From contig DHPU01000067.1 in NCBI GenBank assembly GCA_002407935.1, positions 1 through 41,671 on the forward strand: a stretch of DNA of 41,671 nt, read 5' to 3'. The notes beneath the pieces were generated by a model. The model was given only the letters and a program-made list of their open reading frames with translations. It was not told where the DNA came from and ran no database searches. Below, one piece after another: positions 1 through 7,504 of the stretch (positions are counted from its first letter, which is position 1; every line of letters begins with the position of its first letter). This stretch comes from Peptococcaceae bacterium UBA5356 (GTDB lineage Bacteria; Bacillota; Peptococcia; DRI-13; DTU073). The position numbers and the translations under genes were made by a program.

Positions 1-2
1 AT

Positions 3-119
3 AATATTGCTTGTCATGAAAAACATCCTATTTCTTATTTTACTATCGGGCAAAACATTCCCGATGATATTGAAATTGCTGATCCAATTAAACTTGTGCA
101 AATGTTAATGAAGGAGTAA
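3..119 (+). CDS. flhF: Flagellar GTPase FlhF, C-terminal end (partial)
   Basis: Only the last 38 codons are inside the window. The frame ending at the TAA at 117-119 reads through PISYFTIGQNIPDDIEIAD, the typical tail of FlhF, the SRP-type GTPase that helps place flagella. The identification rests on this tail and on flhG following immediately, as in other Firmicutes. The ribosome-binding site of flhG (AAGGAG, 111-116) lies within the last codons, so the two genes are probably translationally coupled. The GTPase domain is upstream of the window. Confidence 0.85.
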   Translation, partial: NIACHEKHPISYFTIGQNIPDDIEIADPIKLVQMLMKE

Positions 120-123
120 TAAC

Positions 124-1011
124 ATGAATAATCAGGCTGATTCTTTACGACTGATCGTTAAACAAATGAAAAACAGTATTCAAGCACAAATAAATAAAGC
201 TAATAAAGGAACCCGTGTTATTACTATTTCCAGCGGGAAAGGGGGAGTTGGGAAAAGCAACGTCTCCTTGAATTTAGCTTTGGCACTTACCGAATTTAAG
301 CAAAAAGTAATATTGCTTGATGCAGATTTAGGTCTGGCTAATCTCGATGTTATTTTAGGGCTTACTCCTGCTTATAATCTTTCCCACGTTATTGATGGTG
401 AAAAAAGCATATCGGAAGTAATAATTGAAGGACCTAATGGCTTATATTTAATACCGGGCGGGTCCGGGATGCAGGAACTAGCTAACCTTAAAGAGTGGCA
501 GTTGGAAAACTTTTTAACAAAATTAAGTAAGATGGAAGGAAAAGCCGATTATTTGTTGATTGATACCGGAGCCGGACTGTCTAAATCAGTATTAAGTTTT
601 GCTTTAGCAGCGGATGAATTAATTGTCGTTACTACGCATGAACCAACGGCGATAACTGATGCATATGGTTTTATTAAATCATTGTATCAGCAGAACTATC
701 AAGGGAGGATGTATTTAGTGGTGAATCGAGTTCCCTCTCCTAAAGAGGCGGCTGTTGTGTATAATAAGCTGCAAATTGCGGTTAATAGATTTTTAAAGCA
801 TAATATTGAGTTTTTAGGTTTTGTCGTTGAAGATACGAAAGTCAGACAGGCGATACAGGAGCAGCAGGCTTTTCTTCTAACGTATCCTCAGTCGATGGCT
901 GCTCAAAACATATATACTATTGCCGCTAAACTTTCGGATCAGGAATACCAACTTGAGAAAAAAAGAGGAATTAATGCTTTTTTTAGTAAAGTTGCACAAT
1001 ATTTTAGGTAG
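124..1011 (+). CDS. flhG: Flagellar number regulator FlhG (YlxH), MinD/ParA-type ATPase
   Basis: This 295-aa protein belongs to the MinD/ParA ATPases. It has a deviant Walker A motif GKGGVGKS at residues 38-45, an LLDADLGLANLD switch segment and an LLIDTGAG Walker B region. An N-terminal NQADSLR stretch (residues 3-9) resembles the DQAxxLR motif by which FlhG activates the FlhF GTPase. In the family, FlhG works with FlhF to control flagellar number and position at the membrane. It starts 4 nt after flhF. MinD is the main alternative, but the N-terminal motif and the neighbours favour FlhG. Confidence 0.93.
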   Translation: MNNQADSLRLIVKQMKNSIQAQINKANKGTRVITISSGKGGVGKSNVSLNLALALTEFKQKVILLDADLGLANLDVILGLTPAYNLSHVIDGEKSISEVIIEGPNGLYLIPGGSGMQELANLKEWQLENFLTKLSKMEGKADYLLIDTGAGLSKSVLSFALAADELIVVTTHEPTAITDAYGFIKSLYQQNYQGRMYLVVNRVPSPKEAAVVYNKLQIAVNRFLKHNIEFLGFVVEDTKVRQAIQEQQAFLLTYPQSMAAQNIYTIAAKLSDQEYQLEKKRGINAFFSKVAQYFR

Positions 1012-1020
1012 GTATGGTTT

Positions 1021-1686
1021 ATGATAAAGATAAAAGATTTTTTAAAAGTGAATCAATTAGTTAATATAGAGGTTATTAGTGACGAGAAAAAAGTTGAACG
1101 ATATGCCAGCCGTATTGAAAACATTAATGAAATAGGTATTTTTCTTGCTGCACCTATCAAAAACAGAGTTCCTGTTTTTATTCTTCCCGGTACGAAGATC
1201 AAGGTTTGTTTTTGGAATAGAACTGCTATTTTTATCCTTCATACTTATCTTAAAGAAAATATATTTGATGTTTTACAGCAAATTTTAGTAGCTCATCCTG
1301 AGACGATAGAACGTATTGAGAACAGAGAATTTGTCAGGGTAAATTATGCGATGGAAGTATCTTTATCATATGTGAATCATGAAGGAGATCTGAAGAAAAC
1401 TGCTTGTCAATCAAGGGATCTTAGTGGAGGTGGCGTCTTACTTGTTATCACTAATCCTATTCTTTTCCCTAAGGAAACAACTGTTCATCTTGAATTTATG
1501 CTTAAAGATATTCTGATTGAGGTGACAGGAATAGTGATTTGGAATAAGTGGGAATTAGATAGTAATGGGATGAAACAGAAGATAGTAGGGGTTAGGTTTA
1601 CTTGTATTTCTGAAGAACAGCGAAAACTTATTATTAATAATATATATTTACGCCAGATTGAATTAAGAAAAAAAGGGTTACTTTAA
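1021..1686 (+). CDS. PilZ-domain c-di-GMP receptor, YcgR/MotI-like flagellar brake
   Basis: The protein has 221 aa. An N-terminal beta-rich YcgR-type region (about 1-95) is followed by a PilZ domain. Both c-di-GMP contact motifs are visible: RxxxR at Arg102-Arg106 (within NREFVRV) and D-x-S-x-x-G at 133-138 (DLSGGG). Proteins of this architecture bind c-di-GMP and restrain the flagellar motor. It lies 9 nt after flhG and directly before sigD, a place where B. subtilis carries che genes, so a motility role is inferred from context. No enzymatic domain is present. Confidence 0.88.
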   Translation: MIKIKDFLKVNQLVNIEVISDEKKVERYASRIENINEIGIFLAAPIKNRVPVFILPGTKIKVCFWNRTAIFILHTYLKENIFDVLQQILVAHPETIERIENREFVRVNYAMEVSLSYVNHEGDLKKTACQSRDLSGGGVLLVITNPILFPKETTVHLEFMLKDILIEVTGIVIWNKWELDSNGMKQKIVGVRFTCISEEQRKLIINNIYLRQIELRKKGLL

Positions 1687-1706
1687 AAAGGAGTTAAAAT
1701 TAAAGA

Positions 1707-2462
1707 ATGGAAGCGTATAATCTTTGGCAAGAGTATTATTTAAAAAGGGATTTGGCAATTAAAGATGAATTAATTATTCATTATATTTCTTTAGTACAGA
1801 AAATAGCTAAAAAAATGGCTTATTCACTTCCTACCCATATGGATAAGGAGGATTTATATAGTCATGGTATTTTTGGGCTTCTTGAGGCCATAGATCGCTA
1901 TAATCCTAATTTAGGGATCCCCTTTACCGGTTTTGCTGTTAAACGAATCAAGGGGGCCATGATTGACGGAATTCGCAAAGAAGATTGGTTGCCGGTTTCA
2001 GTAAGGAAAAAAGCCAAATTAATTGAACAGGCTTATCAGAGACTGGAGATGCAGTTGGGACGAAATGCCACAGATGAAGAGATTGCGATGGAATTAAAAA
2101 TTAGTTTGGAAGAACTGTCTCAGTGGTTAAGAACTGTCCAAATTATTACGATCTTATCTCTTGATGAAACACTTTCCGAAGAAGAGGATTTTTACTTAAA
2201 GGATAATCTTCCTAACCCGGAAAGCCCTAATCCGGTGGATATTACGGAAGAAAAAGAAATTAAAGCTATTCTGGGAAAAACTCTTGCCGAGTTACCGGAA
2301 AAAGAAAAATTAGTGATTAGCCTTTTTTATTTTCATGACCTTTCAAATAAAGAAATTGCCAGTGTATTGGAGCTATCCGAGTCGCGAATTTCTCAGCTCC
2401 ATACTAAGGCTATTTTTAGAATGCGGGGAAAGCTTGCTCGGATTAAGAAAATGATGAGATGA
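1707..2462 (+). CDS. sigD: RNA polymerase sigma-28 factor for motility genes (SigD/FliA)
   Basis: The 251-aa protein has the layout of the FliA/WhiG family. Region 2 is near residues 20-90, with DLYSHGIFGLLEAIDRYN and FAVKRIKGAMIDGIR. Region 3 includes the stretch GRNATDEEIAMELKIS. Region 4 ends with an HTH (NKEIASVLELSESRISQLHTK). It directs polymerase to late flagellar and chemotaxis promoters. Its start is preceded by AAAGGAG at 1687-1693. Its stop overlaps the ATG of the next gene (ATGA), which indicates coupled translation. The flagellar neighbours support SigD rather than a sporulation sigma factor. Confidence 0.93.
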   Translation: MEAYNLWQEYYLKRDLAIKDELIIHYISLVQKIAKKMAYSLPTHMDKEDLYSHGIFGLLEAIDRYNPNLGIPFTGFAVKRIKGAMIDGIRKEDWLPVSVRKKAKLIEQAYQRLEMQLGRNATDEEIAMELKISLEELSQWLRTVQIITILSLDETLSEEEDFYLKDNLPNPESPNPVDITEEKEIKAILGKTLAELPEKEKLVISLFYFHDLSNKEIASVLELSESRISQLHTKAIFRMRGKLARIKKMMR

Positions 2463-4063
2463 GGGTAGAAAAAATGGAGCAGATAAAGAGACAAGTTAAA
2501 TTACAAAAATTTAAAGACGACATTTATTTAATAGTAGAACAGTCCGGAGATCATCCTTGTCTGACGAGCATGGAATGTTTGTCTAATGAATTAGCTATGC
2601 GTAAAATTACTTGTGAAGCTGATGTGTTGGAAAAATGTTTTACCGAAGCTACGGGAGAAAAAGTAAAAATTGCCGCTAACGAGGAAAAAATTATCTATGC
2701 ATCTTTATTAGAACTTTCTCTTTCTGATGATTTGATGACAGCTATTTTGAAGGTGTATCCTTCCTTAGATGACAGCGTGTTAACCATGGTAGATCTGCAG
2801 AACTTCCTGCAAGCTAAAGGAATTAAATATGGGATTAAAAGTAAATTGTTTTCCGAAATAATTAAAAGACAACCCGCTTATCAAGAGTGGATTATTGCAA
2901 CAGGGAAACCGGCTGAACATGGTAAAGATGCCAGTCTAAAATTTTTTATTAATACAGGGGGATTAGCTTTAAAACCTAAGGAATTAGAAGATGGTCGTGT
3001 GGATTTCTATAGTCTTAATTTAATTCAAATTGTCGATCAGGGGACTGTTCTGGTGGAAAAAACCTTGGCGACTCCGGGGATAAGTGGTGTTAATGTACTG
3101 GGTGGGGAGGTAAAAGCAAACCCTGGAAAAGATAGGCGTCTTCCCGTGGGTATGAATACACAAATCACCGAGAATAATACAAAGTTAGTTTCGACTAAAC
3201 AAGGTCATGTTAACTATATTAATAATAAAATAAATGTTCATCCGACATATGAAGTAAAAGGTGATGTCGATTTTAATACCGGTAATATAAAATTCCCCGG
3301 TAATGTAATCATCAAAGGAAGTGTGAAAAACTCTTTTCTTGTGGAAGCAGGCGGCGATGTAGAAATATTTGGCAATTTAGAGGGAACAGTACTAGCGGGA
3401 GGAAACCTCAAGGTGAATAAAGGGATCGTACGTGGTAAAGCAGAAGTAAAAGGAAGCGTCTTTGCTCGTTATATTGAAAACAGTAATATTCTAAGTAATG
3501 AAGAGATCATTGTAACTGAGGCAGTAATGCATAGTATTGTAAAAGCCGGGCGAAAGCTGGTAGTGAGCGGTAAAAAAGGTTTAATCGTGGGCGGAAAAAT
3601 TTCTGTAGGAGAAGAAATTTCCGCTAAAAATATTGGGGCACCGATGGGTACGGCTACTTTGTTAGAAGTAGGCATTTTGCCGGAATTAAGGGACGAATAT
3701 AAGGCTCTCTGTAGTAAATTAAAAAAAGATCGGAAGGATTATGAAAAAAATCAGAAAATCTTTAATACACTTCAGGAAATAAAGAAAAGGGCCGGAGAGT
3801 TATCTAGGGATAAGCAGGAATTATTTATGAAAATTTGCCGACGCCAATATCAATGCCAAAAAGAAATAGAAGAATTTCAAAATCGAAAACTGGAATTGGA
3901 ACAGCTTTTTCATGAGATGGGAAATCCCAGAATTAGAGTAATGAACATGGTTTATTGTGGAGTAGTTGTAACGATTGGTAACGCTACTTTAAATGTTAAT
4001 GAAGAAAAGGAAAGGGTGGAATTTCGGCTTGATGATTATGAAGTGAGGGGGTTTAATCTATGA
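2459..4063 (+). CDS. FapA/DUF342 family protein (polymer-forming beta-helix)
   Basis: This 534-aa protein matches the FapA (DUF342) layout: an N-terminal domain, a central right-handed beta-helix rich in repeated Gly/Val steps (about residues 270-390, e.g. AGGDVEIFGNLEGTVLAGGN), then a coiled coil (about 405-485) and a short beta C-terminus. Family members are found beside motility and sigma genes, but their biochemical role is poorly defined. The gene overlaps sigD by 4 nt and the next gene by 4 nt, so it belongs to the flagellar operon. ATG 2459 is used here; ATG 2474 is an alternative start. Confidence 0.82.
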   Translation: MRVEKMEQIKRQVKLQKFKDDIYLIVEQSGDHPCLTSMECLSNELAMRKITCEADVLEKCFTEATGEKVKIAANEEKIIYASLLELSLSDDLMTAILKVYPSLDDSVLTMVDLQNFLQAKGIKYGIKSKLFSEIIKRQPAYQEWIIATGKPAEHGKDASLKFFINTGGLALKPKELEDGRVDFYSLNLIQIVDQGTVLVEKTLATPGISGVNVLGGEVKANPGKDRRLPVGMNTQITENNTKLVSTKQGHVNYINNKINVHPTYEVKGDVDFNTGNIKFPGNVIIKGSVKNSFLVEAGGDVEIFGNLEGTVLAGGNLKVNKGIVRGKAEVKGSVFARYIENSNILSNEEIIVTEAVMHSIVKAGRKLVVSGKKGLIVGGKISVGEEISAKNIGAPMGTATLLEVGILPELRDEYKALCSKLKKDRKDYEKNQKIFNTLQEIKKRAGELSRDKQELFMKICRRQYQCQKEIEEFQNRKLELEQLFHEMGNPRIRVMNMVYCGVVVTIGNATLNVNEEKERVEFRLDDYEVRGFNL

Positions 4064-4392
4064 CAATTAACCCCATTGAGATGCAAGTTATTGTGCCACG
4101 TGCCGGTGAAGTGGAAAGGGTAAACAGGACGGCTCAGGGTCAGCAGCAAACTGATCAGCAAATTATGAACCAGTTAATACAGGAAAATCTGAAGCATCAA
4201 GAACAGGCTGTAAATCAGCTGAACCCTACAGAACAAAACAGAATACAGAGTGAGGAAGAAAAAAAGGAAAAGGAGAACAAGGAAAAAGAAAAGCAAGAAA
4301 AAAAGGCTGCTGATTCTGCCAAGAAAGCAGAAAAAAATAGCGAGCAAAAATATACTTCTAATAAAGGTAGATATCTTGATATTAAAATTTAA
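4060..4392 (+). CDS. Small charged hypothetical protein of the flagellar operon
   Basis: The 110-aa product has no recognisable enzyme domain. Residues 1-60 are rich in Gln and Asn. Residues 60-95 are a Lys/Glu-rich, probably helical segment. It ends in GRYLDIKI, a short hydrophobic tail that looks like a docking motif. The start overlaps the stop of the DUF342 gene (ATGA), and a SwrB-like gene follows. The overlapping layout supports a real gene. I do not assign a function. Confidence 0.7.
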   Translation: MTINPIEMQVIVPRAGEVERVNRTAQGQQQTDQQIMNQLIQENLKHQEQAVNQLNPTEQNRIQSEEEKKEKENKEKEKQEKKAADSAKKAEKNSEQKYTSNKGRYLDIKI

Positions 4393-4419
4393 AACAATTT
4401 AGTGTGGAGGGGTAGTATT

Positions 4420-4845
4420 TTGAAAATAATCATTCTGAATTTGTTTACTCTGATTATTAATCTTTCTTTAGTGCTGATCAGCTCTTTTAAACTTACTAAG
4501 CTTGCTGTTTTGAAAGAGGAGTTTCTTGCTTCACAAAAAAATATTGAAGAGTTGCTTAATGAAACTTCATATCTTTCCAATAATTATCTTGATGGTCTGG
4601 AAGCGAAAATAACTGAAGGTAAAAAACTGCTGGCAGATATTTCAGAAGAAGAGAGAAGACTGAAAAAAGAAGTAGTGAGTACTAATGAAATAGAGGAAGA
4701 TTTATTTAATCCGGTTACAAGAGAAATAGCTAAAATGTTCAAAGAGGGTAAAACGATCATGGAGATTGCAGAAAAATTAAATACTACCCAGGGCGAAGTT
4801 GCCTTGCGTTTAAATTTGGGAAAAAAGATCACGGGTCAAGATTAA
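4420..4845 (+). CDS. swrB: SwrB-like membrane protein with coiled coil and C-terminal HTH-like segment
   Basis: A single N-terminal membrane segment (about residues 2-22) is followed by a coiled coil (about 30-85) and a short C-terminal helix-turn-helix-like segment (FKEGKTIMEIAEKLNTTQGE). This layout and the position between sigD and rpsB match B. subtilis SwrB, which promotes flagellar type III export activation. I chose TTG 4420 because GGAGGGG at 4406-4412 is well spaced for it; the longer GTG 4402 frame would begin upstream of that site. The gene symbol is by position and architecture; sequence identity to SwrB is likely low. Confidence 0.68.
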   Translation: MKIIILNLFTLIINLSLVLISSFKLTKLAVLKEEFLASQKNIEELLNETSYLSNNYLDGLEAKITEGKKLLADISEEERRLKKEVVSTNEIEEDLFNPVTREIAKMFKEGKTIMEIAEKLNTTQGEVALRLNLGKKITGQD

Positions 4846-4877
4846 GGAAAAAATATTTTATTTTTTTAAGAAAACGT

Positions 4878-4907
4878 TTGTCGGATACTATAAGTTTGTG
4901 TTATACT
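4878..4907 (+). promoter_or_regulatory. Sigma-A promoter of rpsB
   Basis: TTGTCG (4878-4883) and TATACT (4902-4907) are separated by 18 nt. Transcription would start near 4914, about 105 nt before rpsB. The promoter separates the flagellar genes from the rpsB block. Confidence 0.7.
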
Positions 4908-4915
4908 TACAATTG

Positions 4916-4987
4916 GTGTAAAAATACACACGTTATTGGATTTGCTTCAAGGTGCCTATGTGGTCTGGGGCAAAAATGAGAATAACG
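4916..4987 (+). promoter_or_regulatory. Structured 5' leader of rpsB (possible S2 autoregulatory element)
   Basis: Immediately after the expected start site there is a 5-bp hairpin, GTGTA (4916-4920) with TACAC (4925-4929). A multi-helix element follows: CGTTATT (4931-4937) pairs with AATAACG (4981-4987), and inside it TTTGC (4941-4945) pairs with GCAAA (4970-4974). It ends about 30 nt before the start codon. Ribosomal-protein leaders of this kind often bind the encoded protein. The pairing is visible; the regulatory role is inferred. Confidence 0.5.
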
Positions 4988-5018
4988 GAGGTAAAACCAG
5001 TGGAGAGGAGGTGTAGAG

Positions 5019-5876
5019 ATGTCTGTCATTTCTATGAAACAATTGTTAGAAGCAGGGGTACATTTTGGACATCAAACGAGAAGATGGAATCCTAAAATGT
5101 CCACATATATTTTTACTGAAAGAAATGGAATCTACATTATTGATTTGCAAAAAACAGTTAAAAAAGTAGAAGAAGCGTATGAGTTTATTCGCAGTGTAGT
5201 TTCTGAAGGTAAAAATGTTTTATTTGTTGGTACAAAAAAGCAAGCCCAGGAAACAATTAAGGAAGAAGCAGAACGCTGTGGGATGTTTTTTATTAATGAA
5301 CGTTGGTTAGGTGGAACATTAACCAATTATCATACTATCCAAAAAAGAATTCAACGTTTAAAAGAACTTGAGGAAATGGAAACTAAGGGCACATTTTCAG
5401 TTTTGCCCAAAAAAGAAGTGGCTAGTTTAATGGGTGAAAGAGAAAAGTTGCAAAGATTTCTCGGCGGAATTAAAGAGATGTCCGGTTTACCTGGTGCCTT
5501 ATTTATTATTGATCCCCGTAAAGAACATATTGCAGTAGCAGAAGCGAAGCGACTGGGGATTCCGATTGTGGCGATTGTTGATACTAATTGTGATCCTGAT
5601 GAGGTTGATTACGTTATTCCGGGAAATGATGATGCGATTAGAGCAGTTAAACTTTTAACGGCTAAAATAGCGGAGGCGGTTTTGGAAGCAAATCAGGGAC
5701 AGGTGGCTAATGAAGTTTACGAAACTGAAAAAGCTGAAGAAATTAATAAACCTGAACAAGTTATCGAAGAAAAACAAGAAAAGGTAGAAGCACAAGAAAC
5801 AGTAAAAGAACAAGAAACAATAAAAGAACAAGAAACAGTAAAAGAACAAGAAACAATCGGCCAAGACGAAGAATAA
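5019..5876 (+). CDS. rpsB: 30S ribosomal protein S2 with long acidic repeat tail
   Basis: Residues 1 to about 228 are canonical S2: MKQLLEAGVHFGHQTRRWNP, NERWLGGTLTNY and IVAIVDTNCDPDEVDYVIPG. S2 assembles late on the 30S subunit and is needed to bind S1. The protein is 285 aa, longer than the usual 230-260. The extra 55 residues are a Glu/Lys/Gln tail containing repeats of KEQET(V/I) encoded by tandem 18-bp repeats. Start ATG 5019 follows GGAGAGGAGGTG. It has its own promoter and structured leader and is followed by a strong terminator before tsf. Confidence 0.97.
   Translation: MSVISMKQLLEAGVHFGHQTRRWNPKMSTYIFTERNGIYIIDLQKTVKKVEEAYEFIRSVVSEGKNVLFVGTKKQAQETIKEEAERCGMFFINERWLGGTLTNYHTIQKRIQRLKELEEMETKGTFSVLPKKEVASLMGEREKLQRFLGGIKEMSGLPGALFIIDPRKEHIAVAEAKRLGIPIVAIVDTNCDPDEVDYVIPGNDDAIRAVKLLTAKIAEAVLEANQGQVANEVYETEKAEEINKPEQVIEEKQEKVEAQETVKEQETIKEQETVKEQETIGQDEE
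5792..5856 (+). repeat. 18-bp tandem repeat in the 3' end of rpsB
   Basis: Three full units of ACAAGAAACARTAAAAGA (5792-5809, 5810-5827, 5828-5845) and a partial fourth (from 5846) differ only at the R position, alternating G and A. They encode the (EQET[V/I]K) repeat of the S2 tail. The length keeps the reading frame. Confidence 0.9.
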
Positions 5877-5885
5877 TAATACTAA

Positions 5886-5924
5886 GGGGTGACAGGGGGA
5901 CAGAACCTCTTGTCACCTCTTTTA
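5886..5924 (+). terminator. Rho-independent terminator between rpsB and tsf
   Basis: GGGGTGACA (5886-5894) pairs with TGTCACCTC (5911-5919). The helix continues inward with GGGGG against CCTCT, giving about 14 bp with two or three G-T pairs and a 6-nt loop. A short T run follows (5920-5923). tsf is left to its own promoter or to readthrough. Confidence 0.85.
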
Positions 5925-5947
5925 TACTTATTTCTATAGGCAGAGAT

Positions 5948-5956
5948 TGGTATACT
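5948..5956 (+). promoter_or_regulatory. Extended -10 promoter of tsf
   Basis: TGGTATACT (5948-5956) is an extended -10 element (TGn plus TATACT). No good -35 lies upstream, which is normal for this promoter class. Transcription would start near 5963, just upstream of the tsf ribosome-binding site. Confidence 0.5.
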
Positions 5957-5988
5957 ATAAGGTAATTAAAGTATAGGGGGCGAGATAG

Positions 5989-6636
5989 ATGATTACGATG
6001 GAAATGGTTAAGGAATTACGGGAACGAACCGGTGCGGGCGTTTTAGATTGCAAAAAAGCGCTTACTGAAAAAAATGGTGATCTTGAAAAGGCTGTGGAGT
6101 ATCTCCGCGAAAAAGGTTTAGCTGCTGCCGCCAAAAAAGCCGGCAGAATATCTGCTGAAGGCATAGTAGAAGCATATATTCATGGCGGGGGCAGGATTGG
6201 TGTTTTATTAGAATTAAATTGTGAAACCGATTTTGTGGCAAAAACTCCGGCTTTTAAAGAGTTAGCGAGGGACATTGCTTTACAGATTGCCGCATCAAGT
6301 CCGGAATTTGTGCAGCGAGAAGATGTCCCTGAAAATATTCTGGAAAAAGAAAGAGAGATTTTGAAGATTCAAGCACTGAATGAAGGAAAACCGGAAAAAG
6401 TAGTGAAAAAAATGGTCGAAGGTAGAATTGAAAAATATTTTAAAGAGGTATGTTTGTTAGAACAACCGTTTATTAAAGATCCTGAAATTGCCGTTAAAGA
6501 TTTAATTGTGGGGAAAATTTCCAAAATAGGCGAAAACATTAAGGTGAGACGCTTTGTTCGTTATGAAGTAGGCGAAGGGCTGCAGAAAAAAGAAGAAAAT
6601 TTTGCAGAAGAAGTAATGTCACAGCTTAATAAATAG
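5989..6636 (+). CDS. tsf: Elongation factor Ts
   Basis: The 215-aa EF-Ts is the nucleotide exchange factor for EF-Tu. The N-terminal UBA-like domain (residues 1-55) contains VKELRERTGAGVLDCKKAL, and the core has the ETDFVAKTPAFKEL motif that contacts EF-Tu. The length matches the short form found in many Firmicutes and Thermus rather than the 283-aa enterobacterial form. ATG 5989 follows AGGGGGCGAG. It is the partner of rpsB in the classic rpsB-tsf-pyrH-frr block but is insulated on both sides by terminators. Confidence 0.97.
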   Translation: MITMEMVKELRERTGAGVLDCKKALTEKNGDLEKAVEYLREKGLAAAAKKAGRISAEGIVEAYIHGGGRIGVLLELNCETDFVAKTPAFKELARDIALQIAASSPEFVQREDVPENILEKEREILKIQALNEGKPEKVVKKMVEGRIEKYFKEVCLLEQPFIKDPEIAVKDLIVGKISKIGENIKVRRFVRYEVGEGLQKKEENFAEEVMSQLNK

Positions 6637-6646
6637 CTTATCTTAT

Positions 6647-6685
6647 TTTTAATAAAGAGAACACTTGGTGTTCTCTTTATTAAAA
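6647..6685 (+). terminator. Terminator after tsf (18-bp perfect inverted repeat)
   Basis: A perfect 18-bp inverted repeat with a 3-nt loop runs from 6647 to 6685. The GC-containing core is GAGAACAC/GTGTTCTC, and the lower part is A/T only, giving TTTATT on the 3' side and TTTT on the opposite strand. It can work as a terminator, possibly in both directions. Confidence 0.75.
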
Positions 6686-6716
6686 TACCGTCAGTTATGA
6701 AAAGATTTTAGAGCGT

Positions 6717-6745
6717 GAGAATTAAAAAAAGGGTTTTCAATTCTC
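6717..6745 (+). promoter_or_regulatory. Hairpin in the pyrH leader
   Basis: GAGAATT (6717-6723) pairs with AATTCTC (6739-6745), with possible A-T extension inward. It ends about 20 nt before the pyrH ribosome-binding site (GGAGG, 6766-6770). No clear promoter is seen between the tsf terminator and pyrH. The hairpin's role is unknown. Confidence 0.4.
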
Positions 6746-6776
6746 TGTGTAGAATTTTATAGATTGGAGGATTACA

Positions 6777-7499
6777 ATGAGTATAATTCAATCACAATAT
6801 AAGAGGGTTATTATTAAACTTAGTGGGGAAGCATTAGCAGGACAGCAAGGCTTTGGTTTAGAACATCAAATCTTGGATTCAATCTCACGACAAGTAAAAG
6901 AGATTGTAGAAGCAGGCGTAGAAACGGCAATTGTTGTGGGCGGAGGCAATATCTGGAGGGGAGTTTCCGGAAGTGCTCGTGGGATGGATAGGGCTACTGC
7001 GGATTATATGGGGATGCTTGCTACGGTAATTAATGCTCTTGCTTTACAAGATTCCCTGGAGAATTATGGAGTATTAACAAGGGTTCTTTCTGCTATTGAA
7101 ATGCGGCAGATTGCCGAACCTTATATTAGAAGAAGAGCGATGCGTCATTTGGAAAAAGGACGGGTGGTGATTTTTGCGGCTGGCACAGGAAATCCTTTTT
7201 TCTCCACGGATACGACGGCAGCCTTGCGCGCAGCGGAAATTGAAGCTGAGGTTATTCTTATGGCCAAAAAGGTGGATGGGGTATATGATTGTGATCCCAA
7301 GAGAAATGCTGCGGCCAAGAAATTTACCTCTTTGCAATATATTGATGTTTTAAATAAAGGACTGGGGGTAATTGATTCCACGGCAACAACGCTTTGTATG
7401 GATAATAATATACCGTTGATTGTGTTTAGTATTTTAGAGGAAGGTAATATTAGAAAAGTTATTATGGGCGAAAAAATAGGTACATATATAGGGAGGTAG
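6777..7499 (+). CDS. pyrH: UMP kinase
   Basis: The 240-aa protein is a bacterial UMP kinase of the amino-acid kinase fold, phosphorylating UMP to UDP with ATP. Visible motifs are VIIKLSGEAL (phosphate binding, residues 11-20), VVGGGNIWRG and DRATADYMGMLATVINALAL (UMP/oligomer region), and a VDGVYDCDPKRNAAA segment. The length is typical. It starts 7 nt after GGAGG and is followed 5 nt later by frr, the usual arrangement. Confidence 0.97.
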   Translation: MSIIQSQYKRVIIKLSGEALAGQQGFGLEHQILDSISRQVKEIVEAGVETAIVVGGGNIWRGVSGSARGMDRATADYMGMLATVINALALQDSLENYGVLTRVLSAIEMRQIAEPYIRRRAMRHLEKGRVVIFAAGTGNPFFSTDTTAALRAAEIEAEVILMAKKVDGVYDCDPKRNAAAKKFTSLQYIDVLNKGLGVIDSTATTLCMDNNIPLIVFSILEEGNIRKVIMGEKIGTYIGR

Positions 7500-7504
7500 A
7501 AAAA

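Noticed and set aside
4848..4867. A/T-only hairpin with T run after the SwrB-like gene
   Set aside because: It has no G-C pairs, so its stem is weak; I do not call it a terminator, though it may slow polymerase.
5655..5864. Antisense Phe/Cys/Leu-rich frame opposite the rpsB tail
   Set aside because: It is the complement of the Glu/Lys/Gln-rich repeat of rpsB and has no ribosome-binding site.
6734..6763. Promoter for pyrH (TTTTCA, 18 nt, TATAGA)
   Set aside because: Both elements match poorly and overlap a hairpin arm; readthrough from tsf is as likely.
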